Below are positions 8,789 through 18,681 of a DNA stretch of 41,098 nucleotides, piece after piece. Each line of letters starts with the position of its first letter. The first letter of the stretch is position 1. The translations under genes were made by a program, and so were the position numbers. This DNA comes from Alphaproteobacteria bacterium. Lineage in GTDB: Bacteria > Pseudomonadota > Alphaproteobacteria > ATCC43930 > CGMCC-115725. The DNA lies in the NCBI GenBank assembly GCA_019237135.1, contig JAFAHQ010000107.1, positions 1-41,098 of the forward strand. Direction: 5' to 3'. Under the pieces are notes generated by a model. The model saw nothing but the letters and a program-made list of their open reading frames with translations. It was not told where the DNA came from and searched no databases.

Positions 8789-8998
8789 ATGGCAATCCAC
8801 GGCAAGGACAGGACCTCACGACATCGCAGGAGGGCTCGCAAAAGAATCCTCGCAGCGGTATTTGTGCTCTTTGGCATCTTGCTCTGGGGCGTTGCCGCGA
8901 CTGCGCACCTAAAGCCCGAGTCGCTAAATTACTCAGGAATTACAGTCGGCGGGGCTGCCGTCGTCGCTGGCATTATCCTCTTTGCCACCACGCTGTAA
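8789..8998 (+). CDS. small putative membrane protein (69 aa)
   Basis: MAIHGKDRTSRHRRRARKRILAAVFVLFGILLWGVAATAHLKPESLNYSGITVGGAAVVAGIILFATTL: basic N-terminus plus two hydrophobic segments; AAAGG upstream of ATG. No family recognised. Confidence 0.5.
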   Translation: MAIHGKDRTSRHRRRARKRILAAVFVLFGILLWGVAATAHLKPESLNYSGITVGGAAVVAGIILFATTL

Positions 8999-9066
8999 GG
9001 ACAGGGTCGCGACGCCTCGTCGGGGAATGCGACCCCGAACAATGAGCAGGTAGCCCCGGTTCTCTG

Positions 9067-11295
9067 TCAGCTGAATCGGTTCGCCCGCGGGAAGCCAGCG
9101 GGGACGAACCGGCCGGCGCCGCCGCGCGCGCCAAGCCATGGGACGAGATTGGTCTCGGTGCGAGTGCGGCTTTCGCCCTGACGCCATGAGAGGCCGTCGG
9201 CAAGGCGGAACACTTTGCAATCGGCCAGTCCGCCCGATTTGTAGCGCTGCAGGATGACGCCGCGGCCGCGCGTCATCAGCGGGATGTCGTCGAGCTTAAC
9301 GATCAGCAGCCTGCGGTTGTCGCCGATCAAAGCGACGGCGTCGCCCCCCTCGGCTCGCACGCACACCCGGCCGACCGCACCCTCGGCGGGGGTCAGCACC
9401 TGCTTACCGGCGCGGGTCTGCGCTACCGCCTCCTCGCCATCGACGACAAAACCGCGCCCGTCGGTTGCCGCGACGAGCAGTTCCATGCCGGGCCGATACG
9501 GGAACATCGCGACGACGTCATGCTCGTTCGGCAGATCGATCATCAGCCGGAGCGGCTCGCCGTGCCCGCGTCCGCCCGGCAGTCGATCGACCCCGATCGT
9601 GTAAAACCGCCCATTGGTGCCAAAGACGATTAGGCGGTCGGTGGTCTCGGCGGCAGCCACGAAACGCGGCCCGTCGCCCTCCTTGTATTTCTGCTCCGCG
9701 GCCGAGACGTTGTGCCCCTTGACGGCTCGAATCCAACCCTTCTCCGAGCACAGCACTGTCACCGCCTCGCGTTCGACCAGCGCCTCGGCGGGAATCTCGA
9801 CCGGCTCAGGAGCGGCGGCGAGCTCGGTACGGCGCCGGCCGAGCGGTGTGCCGCTGCCGAACTCGGCCGCGATCTCGCTGACCTCCTTGGCCACCGTGCG
9901 CCATTGTTTTTTTTCGCTCGACAACAGCCTGGCGAGCTGTTCTTCCTCCGTTGCCAGAGTGGCCAGCTCCTTGCGGATCTCGATCTCTTCGAGACGGCGC
10001 AAGGCGCGCAGCCTCATATCGAGGATCGCCTCCGCCTGGACCTCGGTCAGCTCCCAGCGGGCGATCATCTCGGCCTTCGGATCGTCGCCTTCGCGGATGA
10101 TGCGGATCACCTCGTCGAGATTGACGTAGACGATGATCTGGCCGCGCAGGATCTGGATGCGTCGGGCGACCGCGGCGAGCCGATGGCGGCTCTGGCGCTG
10201 CAGCACGGTCCGGCGGTGGTCGAGAAAAGCCTGCAAGGCCTCCTTCAGGTTCATCACCCGCGGCACCCCGAACGGGTCGAGGACATTGAGGTTGAGCGGT
10301 ACGCGGGTTTCGAGCTCGGTCAGGCGAAAGAGCTGCTCCATCAGCATCTCGGCATCGACATTGCGAGTCTTCGGCTCGAGCACGAGACGGACATCCTCGG
10401 CCGATTCGTCCCGCACATCGGCGAGCAGCGGCAGCTTTTTCTCCTCGAGCAAACTTGCGATCTTCTCGATGAGCCGCCCTTTTTGCACCTGAAATGGCAC
10501 CTCGGTGACCACGATCTGGTAGAGCCCATGGCCGAGCGTCTCGGTCGCCCAGCGGGCCCGCAGCCGAAAGCTGCCGCGGCCGGTCTCGTAGGCCTGGCAA
10601 ATGCTGTCCGATGGCTCTACCAGGACGCCGCCAGTCGGGAAGTCCGGTCCCGGCACAAGTTCGGCGAGCTCGCCCGCCGCACAAGCCGGGTTCGCGATCA
10701 AGTGCAACAGCGCCGCGCACAGCTCGCCGACATTGTGCGGCGGGATGCTGGTCGCCATGCCGACCGCGATCCCCGCGGCGCCGTTTGCGAGCAAGTTAGG
10801 AAAGCGGGCGGGCAGGACGACCGGCTCGCGGTCTTCGCCGTCATAGGTCGGGCGGAAATTGACGGCATCCTCGTCGATCCCGTCAAGCATCTCCTGCGCC
10901 ACGGGCGACAGTCGGCTCTCGGTGTAGCGCATGGCTGCGGCGTTGTCGCCGTCGAGATTGCCGAAGTTCCCTTGTCCATCTATCAGCGGGTAGCGCTGCG
11001 AGAAATCCTGCGCGAGCCGGACTAGCGCATCGTAAACCGCCAGCTCGCCATGCGGGTGGAACTTGCCGATCACGTCGCCGACCACCCGCGCACACTTCTT
11101 GTAGCCCAAGCCAGGATCGAGGCGGAGCTGCTGCATCGCGTGCAAGATCCGGCGATGCACCGGCTTGAGCCCGTCACGCACATCAGGCAGCGAGCGGGAC
11201 ATGATCGTCGAGAGCGCATAGGAGAGATAGCGCTCGCCGAGTGCATCCGCGAAGTCAACGTTGCGGACCTCGCCGGAAAGGGCCGTCGCGGGCAT
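9067..11295 (-). CDS. parC: DNA topoisomerase IV subunit A
   Basis: 742 aa; [45 protein letters not shown]...[33 protein letters not shown]...[12 protein letters not shown] (catalytic Tyr). Located after era-recO, as is common in alphaproteobacteria. Confidence 0.97.
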   Translation of the reverse strand: MPATALSGEVRNVDFADALGERYLSYALSTIMSRSLPDVRDGLKPVHRRILHAMQQLRLDPGLGYKKCARVVGDVIGKFHPHGELAVYDALVRLAQDFSQRYPLIDGQGNFGNLDGDNAAAMRYTESRLSPVAQEMLDGIDEDAVNFRPTYDGEDREPVVLPARFPNLLANGAAGIAVGMATSIPPHNVGELCAALLHLIANPACAAGELAELVPGPDFPTGGVLVEPSDSICQAYETGRGSFRLRARWATETLGHGLYQIVVTEVPFQVQKGRLIEKIASLLEEKKLPLLADVRDESAEDVRLVLEPKTRNVDAEMLMEQLFRLTELETRVPLNLNVLDPFGVPRVMNLKEALQAFLDHRRTVLQRQSRHRLAAVARRIQILRGQIIVYVNLDEVIRIIREGDDPKAEMIARWELTEVQAEAILDMRLRALRRLEEIEIRKELATLATEEEQLARLLSSEKKQWRTVAKEVSEIAAEFGSGTPLGRRRTELAAAPEPVEIPAEALVEREAVTVLCSEKGWIRAVKGHNVSAAEQKYKEGDGPRFVAAAETTDRLIVFGTNGRFYTIGVDRLPGGRGHGEPLRLMIDLPNEHDVVAMFPYRPGMELLVAATDGRGFVVDGEEAVAQTRAGKQVLTPAEGAVGRVCVRAEGGDAVALIGDNRRLLIVKLDDIPLMTRGRGVILQRYKSGGLADCKVFRLADGLSWRQGESRTRTETNLVPWLGARGGAGRFVPAGFPRANRFS

Positions 11296-11334
11296 GCGTC
11301 GATAACCTCGAGTAGAAGGGGGAACGCAGCGTTC

Positions 11335-12078
11335 TCAGCCGCCGATCGTAGCAGCCGCCGCAGCTAGCCGCATGCGCTCGGCCAGCCGGACCCGCGCCGG
11401 CGGGAGGGTACGGCCTTGCGGCGCGAACACGTGGTGCGCCAGGAAATGCCCGGTCAGGCTCATGCCCAGGACGAGTTGGGCCTCATCGGCCGGCGAATCG
11501 CGCCAGAGAAACTCGGGCAAACCCAGCAGCTTACCATGATAATGTAGACCCTCCGTCCGCGATACCGCCCGCCCCGAGCGGGGTGACACGTAAGCGAGGT
11601 CAACCGTCGATCCCGATACGGCGCAACGGCTGAGATCGAGGCCAAACCCCAACGCGCCCAGCAGATCCTCTTCCCACCTCACATACTGCGCCGGCCAGTC
11701 GATGCCCGAATCGAGGGCTTCGATCAAGCGCGCGAACGAGACAAAAACATCCGCATGGGGTTCGCGCTCCGGCAACGCGGCTGCAACCACTGCCGCTGCC
11801 GAGGTCAGACCAGCAAGTCGGCTTGGATCGTCGAGCACGCGTGCCGCATGAGCCCGCACCAGCTCACAGCCGATGGTGCCGAGATGCTCGGCGAGGCGTC
11901 CGCGCCACACCGCGGCAACCTCGTTGCCCGGCTGCAATACTGCGCGGGCTTTGGGCGACTGCCCGCCGCGAACCAAGCCGGCGTGCCGCCCGCGCTCGCG
12001 GGTTAGTAGCTCGACGATCAAGGCGCTCTCGCCATGGCGGCGCACTGCCAGGACGAACCCGGTATCTTGCCATCGCAT
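11335..12078 (-). CDS. recO: DNA repair protein RecO
   Basis: MRWQDTGFVLAVRRHGESALIVELLTRERGRHAGLVRGGQSPKARAVLQPGNEVAAVWRGRLAEHLGTIGCELVRAHAARVL...; start codon overlaps the era stop (TGATG). Confidence 0.95.
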   Translation of the reverse strand: MRWQDTGFVLAVRRHGESALIVELLTRERGRHAGLVRGGQSPKARAVLQPGNEVAAVWRGRLAEHLGTIGCELVRAHAARVLDDPSRLAGLTSAAAVVAAALPEREPHADVFVSFARLIEALDSGIDWPAQYVRWEEDLLGALGFGLDLSRCAVSGSTVDLAYVSPRSGRAVSRTEGLHYHGKLLGLPEFLWRDSPADEAQLVLGMSLTGHFLAHHVFAPQGRTLPPARVRLAERMRLAAAAATIGG

Positions 12079-13034
12079 CAGACGTCGTAATCGAGCCCGA
12101 GGGCTGCGTAGCGCTCGCGGTCCTCGACCCAATTCTCGCTCACTTTGACAAACAGGAACAGATGGACCCGACGGTCGAGCAGATGCTCCAGCTCTGCGCG
12201 CGCGCGGGCCCCGATGGACTTGATCCGCCGCCCGCCTTCGCCCAGGACGATCGCGCGTTGGCTCGGCCGTTGGACGAAGATCACCTGCTCGATCCGTACA
12301 CTCCCGTCCTTTTTGTCCTCCCACCGCTCAGTCTCAACCGTCGAGCCGTACGGCAGCTCGTCACGCAGCTGCAGAAAGACCTGCTCACGCGTCATCTCGG
12401 CGGCGATCACCCGCTCGGGCATGTCAGAAAGCTGGTCATCGGGGAACAACCAAGGACCTTGCGGCAAGGCTGCAACAAGATACCGCTTCAGATCGTCGAC
12501 CCCATCGCCAGTCTGGCCTGAGATCATAAAGACAGGGTTGAATCGGCCTTCGCGCGACAGCGTGTCGGCGAGGGTGAGCAGGCTATCGCGCTGAACGAGA
12601 TCGATTTTGTTCAAAGCGAGGATCGATTCCTGACCCCGCTCGGCAAGGCGGTCGACAATGCGACATGTATCGTGGTCGACGCCACGGGCGGCATCGACCA
12701 GCAACACCGCCCGGTTGGCATCCCCGGCGCCCGACCAAGCCGCCGCGACCATCGCTCGGTCGAGGCGGCGGCGCGGTGCGAAGATGCCCGGGGTATCGAC
12801 ATAGATAATCTGCGCCTGACCTTCGATCGCGATACCGAGCAGTCGGGACCGCGTTGTCTGCGGCTTGGGCGTGACGATGGCGAGCTTGCGGCCAACGAGC
12901 CGGTTGAGCAGAGTCGACTTGCCGGCGTTCGGCGCGCCGATCAGCGCGACATGGCCGCACCTCGTGGGCGTTGGCGGCGCCTCGTCCACCGTCTCAGGCT
13001 GCGTGCTGTTTTGCCCAGTCGACAACCTCGGCAT
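12078..13034 (-). CDS. era: GTPase Era
   Basis: GHVALIGAPNAGKSTLLNRLVGRKLAIVTPKPQTTRSRLLGIAIEGQAQIIYVDTPGIF...LNKIDLV...VIFVQRPSQRAIVLGEGGRRIKSIGARARAELEHLLDRRVHLFLFVKVSENW: G1-G4 motifs and KH domain. Start chosen at MPRLSTGQ; it overlaps the upstream CDS by about 40 nt. Confidence 0.95.
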   Translation of the reverse strand: MPRLSTGQNSTQPETVDEAPPTPTRCGHVALIGAPNAGKSTLLNRLVGRKLAIVTPKPQTTRSRLLGIAIEGQAQIIYVDTPGIFAPRRRLDRAMVAAAWSGAGDANRAVLLVDAARGVDHDTCRIVDRLAERGQESILALNKIDLVQRDSLLTLADTLSREGRFNPVFMISGQTGDGVDDLKRYLVAALPQGPWLFPDDQLSDMPERVIAAEMTREQVFLQLRDELPYGSTVETERWEDKKDGSVRIEQVIFVQRPSQRAIVLGEGGRRIKSIGARARAELEHLLDRRVHLFLFVKVSENWVEDRERYAALGLDYDV

Positions 13035-13896
13035 GGGTGGCAAACCACACCCCTTTGTGCGCTTTGGCGTGACGGATGATTTCCTCGAGGATCCAGATCC
13101 GCGAACGATAGCCGATGATGTGCGGATGCATAGTGAGCTGGAAGATGCCGCCCTCGTTGTAGGCGGCATCGAATTCGCGACGGAAGATATCGAGCACGTC
13201 GGTCGGCGGCGTATAGGGCCTCAGCGCCGAAAACCGATTCATCATGAAATAGACCGCGTCGTCGCGCACCCACTCGACAGGAAGCTCGACGACTCCGGTC
13301 GGCGCGCCGTCGAGCAAGAGCTCGTAGCAGTCCTCGTCACTCATCAGTGAAGAATCGTAGAGCAGCCCCATCTCCTGCTCGATTTGCAATGTATGCTGGC
13401 TGAAGTCCCAGGATGGGGTGCGCAAGCCAACCGGCCGGACGCCGGCGATCTGCTCGAGGGTATCGGCCGAGCGCCTCATCAGGTCGCGTTCAGCTTCATG
13501 CGGCAAACTCGAATTCAACTCGTGGATCCAGCCATGAATACCGATTTCATGGCCTTCGGCCACCACCCGGCGCTGCTCCTTGGGGTGGAGGAGGGCGGTT
13601 ACCGCCGGCACGTAGAACGAGCCCTTGATAGCGTATTTGTCGAGCAGGTCGAGGATCCGTGGTACGCCAACTCGATTGCCGAACTGGCCCCAAGCCAAGC
13701 GGCCGATCGACTTGCCACCATCGCGCAAGTCGCTGGTCTCATGGTCGCTGTCGAACGACAGCGCTACGGCGCAACGCGCGCCGTCCCGCCACTCGGCAGG
13801 CCGCAATCGCCGCCCGGCGCGGACCCGGTTGACAAGTTTGCGCCACTGTTCCTCTGGCCACTGCCACGGTTCGAGATCGGCCCGGGGAGCGTTCAT
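12994..13896 (-). CDS. polysaccharide deacetylase family protein (NodB homology domain)
   Basis: CAVALSFDSDHETSDLRDGG...VGVPRILDLLDKYAIKGSFYVPAVTALLHPKEQRRVVAEGHEIGIHGWIHELNSSLPHEAERDLMRRSADTLEQIAGVRPVGLRTPSWDFSQHTLQ...: NodB motifs. Start taken at MNAPRADLEPW. Confidence 0.9.
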   Translation of the reverse strand: MNAPRADLEPWQWPEEQWRKLVNRVRAGRRLRPAEWRDGARCAVALSFDSDHETSDLRDGGKSIGRLAWGQFGNRVGVPRILDLLDKYAIKGSFYVPAVTALLHPKEQRRVVAEGHEIGIHGWIHELNSSLPHEAERDLMRRSADTLEQIAGVRPVGLRTPSWDFSQHTLQIEQEMGLLYDSSLMSDEDCYELLLDGAPTGVVELPVEWVRDDAVYFMMNRFSALRPYTPPTDVLDIFRREFDAAYNEGGIFQLTMHPHIIGYRSRIWILEEIIRHAKAHKGVWFATHAEVVDWAKQHAA

Positions 13897-13958
13897 GTCT
13901 CTGTCCACTTCGTCCCTGCTCCGATCGGCGGAAAGCCGGCGGGAAAAGGAGAGGGGGA

Positions 13959-14035
13959 TGGTCGGAGCGGTGAGATTCGAACTCACGACCCTCAGCACCC
14001 CATGCTGATGCGCTACCAGGCTGCGCTACGCTCCG
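13959..14035 (-). tRNA. tRNA-Pro (anticodon GGG)
   Basis: Minus strand: CGGAGCG TA GCGC AGCCTGGTA GCGC A TCAGC ATGGGGT GCTGA GGGTC GTGAG TTCGAAT CTCAC CGCTCCG A CCA. Cloverleaf folds by eye; CCA is encoded. Confidence 0.95.
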
Positions 14036-14128
14036 ACCGGGGCGGCTCTGCCGACACAATCGATCATAGCGATACGCCTGGGGCAGTGCAACTTGCCGCA
14101 GGGCACGACACCTCAATTCAGCTGATCA

Positions 14129-14659
14129 CTAGGCCAGGAGCTTGTTGAGCAATGCCCGGATTTCCAGGAGCTCGCGCCGCACCTCCTCCAGAGCCGTTTG
14201 CAGGGCTTGCCGAGAGGGTATGGGAGCCACCGCAGCGCTCGGCAGATCGGCGACCGGATCGAGAGGAAACAGCGTTGCCGGCGCATCTTTCTCGACCGGC
14301 CTCCCTGGGGCCTCCTTGCCCCGCGGCCCGCCCTCGCGGAGCAGCTTCTGGACCCCACGGATAGTGTATCCCTCCTGATACAGGAAATGTCGGATCTGCC
14401 GCAGCAAGTCAACGTCCTCCGGCCGATAGTAACGGCGGCCACCCCCGCGCTTCAGCGGCTTGATCTCAGGAAATTTGGATTCCCAGAAGCGGAGTACATG
14501 GGCCGGAAGGTCGAGTTCCTCGGAAACTTCTCCGGTGGTGCGATAGGCAGCTCCCGATTTACCGGCGCGCCGGGAGACTGCCGGTGTATTCGCCTGGGTC
14601 ACCTCACGCCAAGGGTGCCTTGGCCCCCGACGCAGAGAGCGTCCTACCTCCGCCCGCAT
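14129..14659 (-). CDS. MerR family transcriptional regulator
   Basis: [72 protein letters not shown]: MerR HTH. Sits downstream of ihfA as in many alphaproteobacteria. The exact start is uncertain and overlaps the end of ihfA. Confidence 0.93.
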   Translation of the reverse strand: MRAEVGRSLRRGPRHPWREVTQANTPAVSRRAGKSGAAYRTTGEVSEELDLPAHVLRFWESKFPEIKPLKRGGGRRYYRPEDVDLLRQIRHFLYQEGYTIRGVQKLLREGGPRGKEAPGRPVEKDAPATLFPLDPVADLPSAAVAPIPSRQALQTALEEVRRELLEIRALLNKLLA

Positions 14660-14957
14660 CGGTCAAACCCTGATTGATTTGATCCTTGAGAGTGTGCGAG
14701 GCACGGAAGACGAGAACCCGTCGCGGGCTGATCGGTACTTCTTGGCCAGTCTTAGGGTTACGGCCGATGCGTTGGCCCTTCTGCCGGATGGCAAAACTTC
14801 CGAATGATGAAATCTTAACAGCCTCTCCACGCTCGAGTGCGCCGGAGATTTCGGCGATCACCGCTTCGACAAGCTCAGCCGACTCGTTCCGCGACAATCC
14901 GACCTCTTGATAAACCGCCTCGCTGAGCCGCGCGCGAGTGACCGTTTCTCCAGCCAT
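14604..14957 (-). CDS. ihfA: integration host factor subunit alpha
   Basis: [100 protein letters not shown] family. Confidence 0.95.
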   Translation of the reverse strand: MAGETVTRARLSEAVYQEVGLSRNESAELVEAVIAEISGALERGEAVKISSFGSFAIRQKGQRIGRNPKTGQEVPISPRRVLVFRASHTLKDQINQGLTDAGGGRTLSASGAKAPLA

Positions 14958-15065
14958 GAGGCCCTCCCTTTCTTTGCCGGAAGCGTAACCCGTGGCAAAA
15001 ATCTCGTCAAATTCCAAAGCGTTGTCACGTTCCATTCAAGCGGCGGCAGAGTACCCCCGGCACAA

Positions 15066-16037
15066 CTACCAGCGCACCAAGCTCGCTCCCCAACTAAGCC
15101 CGCCGCCCAGAGCCTCCATCAAGACGAGATGCCCCGGTTGAATCCGCCCGTCCTCGACGGCCGCCTGGATGGCAAGCGGAATCGAGGCCGCCGAGGTGTT
15201 GGCGTGGCGTTCGATCGTGACGACCACCTTGTCCTTCGACAGGCCGAGCTTTCTGCCCATGCCATCGATGATGCGGCTGTTTGCTTGATGCGGGACAAGC
15301 CAGTCGATATCCGACGCGGTAAGGTCATTTGCGGCGAGCGCCTCGTCGACTACAGAGCTCAAATGTTGGATCGCCAGCCGGAAGACCTCGCGTCCTTCCA
15401 TCCGCAGAAAGCCCGTGCAACGGGTCGAGGACGGCCCGCCGTCGACATAGAGAATGTCATATTGACGTCCGTCAGAATGCAAATGGTTCGAGAGAATAAA
15501 GCGGCCGCCCGGCGCCGCGGCTGGGACCGCCCGCAGAACGAGCGCTCCGGCTCCGTCGCCGAAAAGGACGCAGGTGCCTCGATCCGCCCAATCAAGAATG
15601 CGAGAGAATGTCTCCGCCCCGACCACCAGCGCGGTTCGCGCTTGGCCGAGACGCAGAGCGTTGTCGGCGACCGATAATGCAAAGATAAACCCGGCGCAGA
15701 CTGCTTGAACGTCGAAGGCCGCGCCTCGTCTCATCCCGAGCCGCGCCTGTACTTTCGTAGCAGTGGCCGGAAAGGTGTTGTCCGGAGTCGCCGTCGCAAC
15801 GACGAGCAGATCGAGGTCGCTGCCTTTCATGCCGGCGTTGCTCAGCGCACGTTCGGCGGCACGGACGGCGAGGTCGGATGTCAACTCCCCCGGTGCGGCA
15901 ACCCGGCGTTCGCCGATCCCGGTCCGCTGGCGGATCCATTCATCTGAGGTGTCGAGGCGGCCAGCGAGTTCGTGATTCGTAACGATCCGCTCGGGTAGGT
16001 AGGCGCCGCATCCAGCGACCTGGGATCGCAGGGTCAT
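15066..16037 (-). CDS. fabH: beta-ketoacyl-ACP synthase III
   Basis: [37 protein letters not shown]...[13 protein letters not shown]...[43 protein letters not shown]: Cys-His-Asn active-site motifs. Confidence 0.97.
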   Translation of the reverse strand: MTLRSQVAGCGAYLPERIVTNHELAGRLDTSDEWIRQRTGIGERRVAAPGELTSDLAVRAAERALSNAGMKGSDLDLLVVATATPDNTFPATATKVQARLGMRRGAAFDVQAVCAGFIFALSVADNALRLGQARTALVVGAETFSRILDWADRGTCVLFGDGAGALVLRAVPAAAPGGRFILSNHLHSDGRQYDILYVDGGPSSTRCTGFLRMEGREVFRLAIQHLSSVVDEALAANDLTASDIDWLVPHQANSRIIDGMGRKLGLSKDKVVVTIERHANTSAASIPLAIQAAVEDGRIQPGHLVLMEALGGGLSWGASLVRW

Positions 16038-16048
16038 CGTCCCAGCGG

Positions 16049-17095
16049 TTAGAGGGTCGCCGGCTGCGGCAGGGACCGCGCTTCGTTAAGGCGCTCCAGC
16101 TCCACTCGGATCTTATCGAGAAAGCCGTTCACTTTCATGTCGATGGCAACACCGATGGCGTTCGCGAAGCCGAAAGCGTCAGTCGAGCCGTGGCTTTTGA
16201 CCGCGATTCCGCCCAAACCCAAAAATATGGCGCCGTTGTAGCGGCGCGGATCGCAACGCATCCGGAGTTTCCTGAGCGCTCGGCGTGCAAAAAGATAGCC
16301 GATCCGCGCTGACAGCGAGTGGTGAAAGGCCGCCTCAAGGAACTCACTGAAAAGCTTGGCCGTTCCCTCTGCCGTCTTGACGGCGACATTGCCGGTGAAG
16401 CCGTCGGTAACGACGACGTCGACGGTGCCCGCAGCAATATCATCGCCTTCGATGAACCCATAAAACTGGATCGGCGTTATCGCGAGACGCAACCGAGCGC
16501 TGGCGGCGCGAACGGCGTTATTGCCCTTCAAATCCTCTGCGCCAACATTGAGCAGGCCAACGGTGGGCTCGATCAGACCGAGCACGGTCCGCGCGAATAC
16601 GTCACCCATTAGCGCAAACTGCACAAGGTTCTCGGCGTCGCATTCGATGTTGGCACCGAGGTCCAACATCACGCTCTCGCCGCGCTGGGTCGGGAAGAAC
16701 GACGCAATTGCCGGCCGATCAATCCCCGGCAACATCTTGAGCGCGAATTTGGCCATTGCCATCAGCGCACCGGTGTTGCCAGCAGAAACGACCCCGTCGG
16801 CCCGGCCGTCGGCGACAGCGTCGATTGCCAGCCGCATGCTCGATTGCCGTCCGGTGCGAAGCGCCAGTGATGGTTTCGCATCGTCTGCCACGACCTCGGA
16901 CGTGTGGCAAAGCGTCACCATCCCGCCGAGGCTCGGTAGCTTCGCGATAAGCGGTCGCATCTCGCCTTCCGCGCCAAACAACAGATAGCGAACGTTGGGA
17001 TATCGTTGCAGTGCGATCTCGGCACCTTTCAATACGATGCCCGGAGCGCGATCACCGCCCATCGCATCGATGGCAATCGTGATGGTGTCGCTCAC
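16049..17095 (-). CDS. plsX: phosphate acyltransferase PlsX
   Basis: [25 protein letters not shown]...[55 protein letters not shown]...[17 protein letters not shown]. Confidence 0.97.
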   Translation of the reverse strand: MSDTITIAIDAMGGDRAPGIVLKGAEIALQRYPNVRYLLFGAEGEMRPLIAKLPSLGGMVTLCHTSEVVADDAKPSLALRTGRQSSMRLAIDAVADGRADGVVSAGNTGALMAMAKFALKMLPGIDRPAIASFFPTQRGESVMLDLGANIECDAENLVQFALMGDVFARTVLGLIEPTVGLLNVGAEDLKGNNAVRAASARLRLAITPIQFYGFIEGDDIAAGTVDVVVTDGFTGNVAVKTAEGTAKLFSEFLEAAFHHSLSARIGYLFARRALRKLRMRCDPRRYNGAIFLGLGGIAVKSHGSTDAFGFANAIGVAIDMKVNGFLDKIRVELERLNEARSLPQPATL

Positions 17096-17125
17096 CGTGC
17101 CCGACCTCTGAGCCGAGTTCGTTGG

Positions 17126-17314
17126 TCAGGGCGTCTCCGATTTCGCCGCGATCACCTCGCGTCCGTCGTAGTACCCGCACGCTTTGCAGAGATGATGCGG
17201 ACGCTTCAACTCGCCGCAATTGGGGCATTCCACGTAGGCGGCAGGTTTGAGCGCATGGTGCGAGCGTCGCATGTTGCGGCGCGACGGCGAGGTTTTCTTT
17301 TTTGGGACGGCCAT
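17126..17314 (-). CDS. rpmF: 50S ribosomal protein L32
   Basis: [55 protein letters not shown]. Confidence 0.97.
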   Translation of the reverse strand: MAVPKKKTSPSRRNMRRSHHALKPAAYVECPNCGELKRPHHLCKACGYYDGREVIAAKSETP

Positions 17315-17444
17315 GGCAAGCTCGCTTTCGCGAAAAGCGACGCAAAAGAACGCCGCTAATTAGCCAAAAACAGAAGCCACGGCAACAATCATGCGGCTGT
17401 CCTGCAAGGCCCGGCAGCTGTTCAGCTTTTGCCTCGCGAACCTG

Positions 17445-17960
17445 TCAGCGTTCCTCACGCTGCTTAAGGCGCGCTAGGGAAATGAAGGGTCTTTCGCTCG
17501 CTGCCACCAAGGTTTCGGCGTCAACCTTCGCGTCGGGGTGCCGTGGAAAGGCCGGCAGCGAGAGCGAGAGCTCCTGCGCCACCGCCTCTCCAATGTCGAT
17601 CACATCGCCATTCAATGGCTCGAAAGCTGCATCGTCGCGTTGCGATCCGATTTCCTGCTCAGCGTTGGCAGGGCCATAGACAAGCATGAAGCGGTCGGAT
17701 ACTGCGCCAGCGACCGGCTCGAGCGTGACGGCGCAGCTCTGCACGAACTCGGCCTCGAAAGTAGCTTCCAACACGATGACCTCATCTCCCCGGCGACGAA
17801 GCTCGACAGCGGCGGTCAGAAGGTCGAGGGCGAGTAGGTCGAAACGCCGGGAAAGTTTCTCGCGTTCGCTCTGCGTTGCTTTTATCTGCTGACGAAATAC
17901 GGCGGAACCGAGCCGTGCGATCGGAACAAGACGAGAGAATTCGGGTATGATATCGGTCAC
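17445..17960 (-). CDS. DUF177 / YceD-like protein
   Basis: 171 aa upstream of rpmF; FSRLVPIARLG...EVIVLEATFEAEFVQSCAVTLEPVAGAVSDRFMLVYGPANAEQEI: YceD-like pattern and classic yceD-rpmF-plsX synteny. Confidence 0.88.
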   Translation of the reverse strand: MTDIIPEFSRLVPIARLGSAVFRQQIKATQSEREKLSRRFDLLALDLLTAAVELRRRGDEVIVLEATFEAEFVQSCAVTLEPVAGAVSDRFMLVYGPANAEQEIGSQRDDAAFEPLNGDVIDIGEAVAQELSLSLPAFPRHPDAKVDAETLVAASERPFISLARLKQREER

Positions 17961-18127
17961 TGCGATTCTTCCATAGCACGAAGAAAGGGGGCGCGCTCGG
18001 GGACACGCAGGCTGGAAAGGTCACCACTGCACTTTAAACCGCTGGAGACGTTGACAACGAACTGCTCCCGGCTAAAGCTGTGAGGCAGAAATGGGCGCGG
18101 CCCCGACTTGCTTCAACGGAGAACCGG

Positions 18128-18658
18128 ATGCGTGATCCCATGTTCCACCGGCGAGCAATCCTCATTTGGCATCGATTTTCCATCTTCGGCGTAATTTCGG
18201 GGATGGCGCTGGTTGCGGGCTGCGCGACGAGCGTCGAGCAGCGCGGCAACCTGCCCTCGCAGGATAAGATTGCCGAGGTTCATCCAGGCAGCACCACCAA
18301 AGACGAAGTGATCAAGATCCTCGGTTCGCCATCAAGCGTCAGTATCTTCAATGACAAATCCTGGTACTACATCAGCCGGCGCACCGGGCAAGTCGCCTTC
18401 TTCGACCCGAATGTACTCGACCAGCAAGTCTATATCGTAAACTTTGATGACCAGGGGGTCGTTACAGTCGTCGATCACAAAGGCTTGGAGGACGGCAAGG
18501 AAATTATTCCGGTTGCCAGGGCGACGCCGGCACCCGGCCGTGAGCTGTCATTCCTCGAGCAAGTGATCGGCAACCTCGGAAAGTTCAACGGCAGCGCAAG
18601 CGGCACGGGCGGGGGCAGCGGTACCGGCAACACCCACCAAACCGGCCGACCAGACTGA
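18128..18658 (+). CDS. bamE: outer membrane protein assembly factor BamE (SmpA/OmlA)
   Basis: ...GMALVAGCATSVEQRGNLPSQDKIAEVHPGSTTKDEVIKILGSPSSVSIFNDKSWYYISRRTGQVAFFDPNVLDQQVYIVNFDDQGVV: lipobox and BamE motif; divergent from yceD. Confidence 0.93.
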   Translation: MRDPMFHRRAILIWHRFSIFGVISGMALVAGCATSVEQRGNLPSQDKIAEVHPGSTTKDEVIKILGSPSSVSIFNDKSWYYISRRTGQVAFFDPNVLDQQVYIVNFDDQGVVTVVDHKGLEDGKEIIPVARATPAPGRELSFLEQVIGNLGKFNGSASGTGGGSGTGNTHQTGRPD

Positions 18659-18681
18659 TCCCCTGTCGGACGATTGCGAGT

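Noticed and set aside
9712-11025. 437-aa ORF on the + strand
   Set aside because: Entirely antisense to parC, which has clear conserved motifs; open because of GC-rich codon bias.
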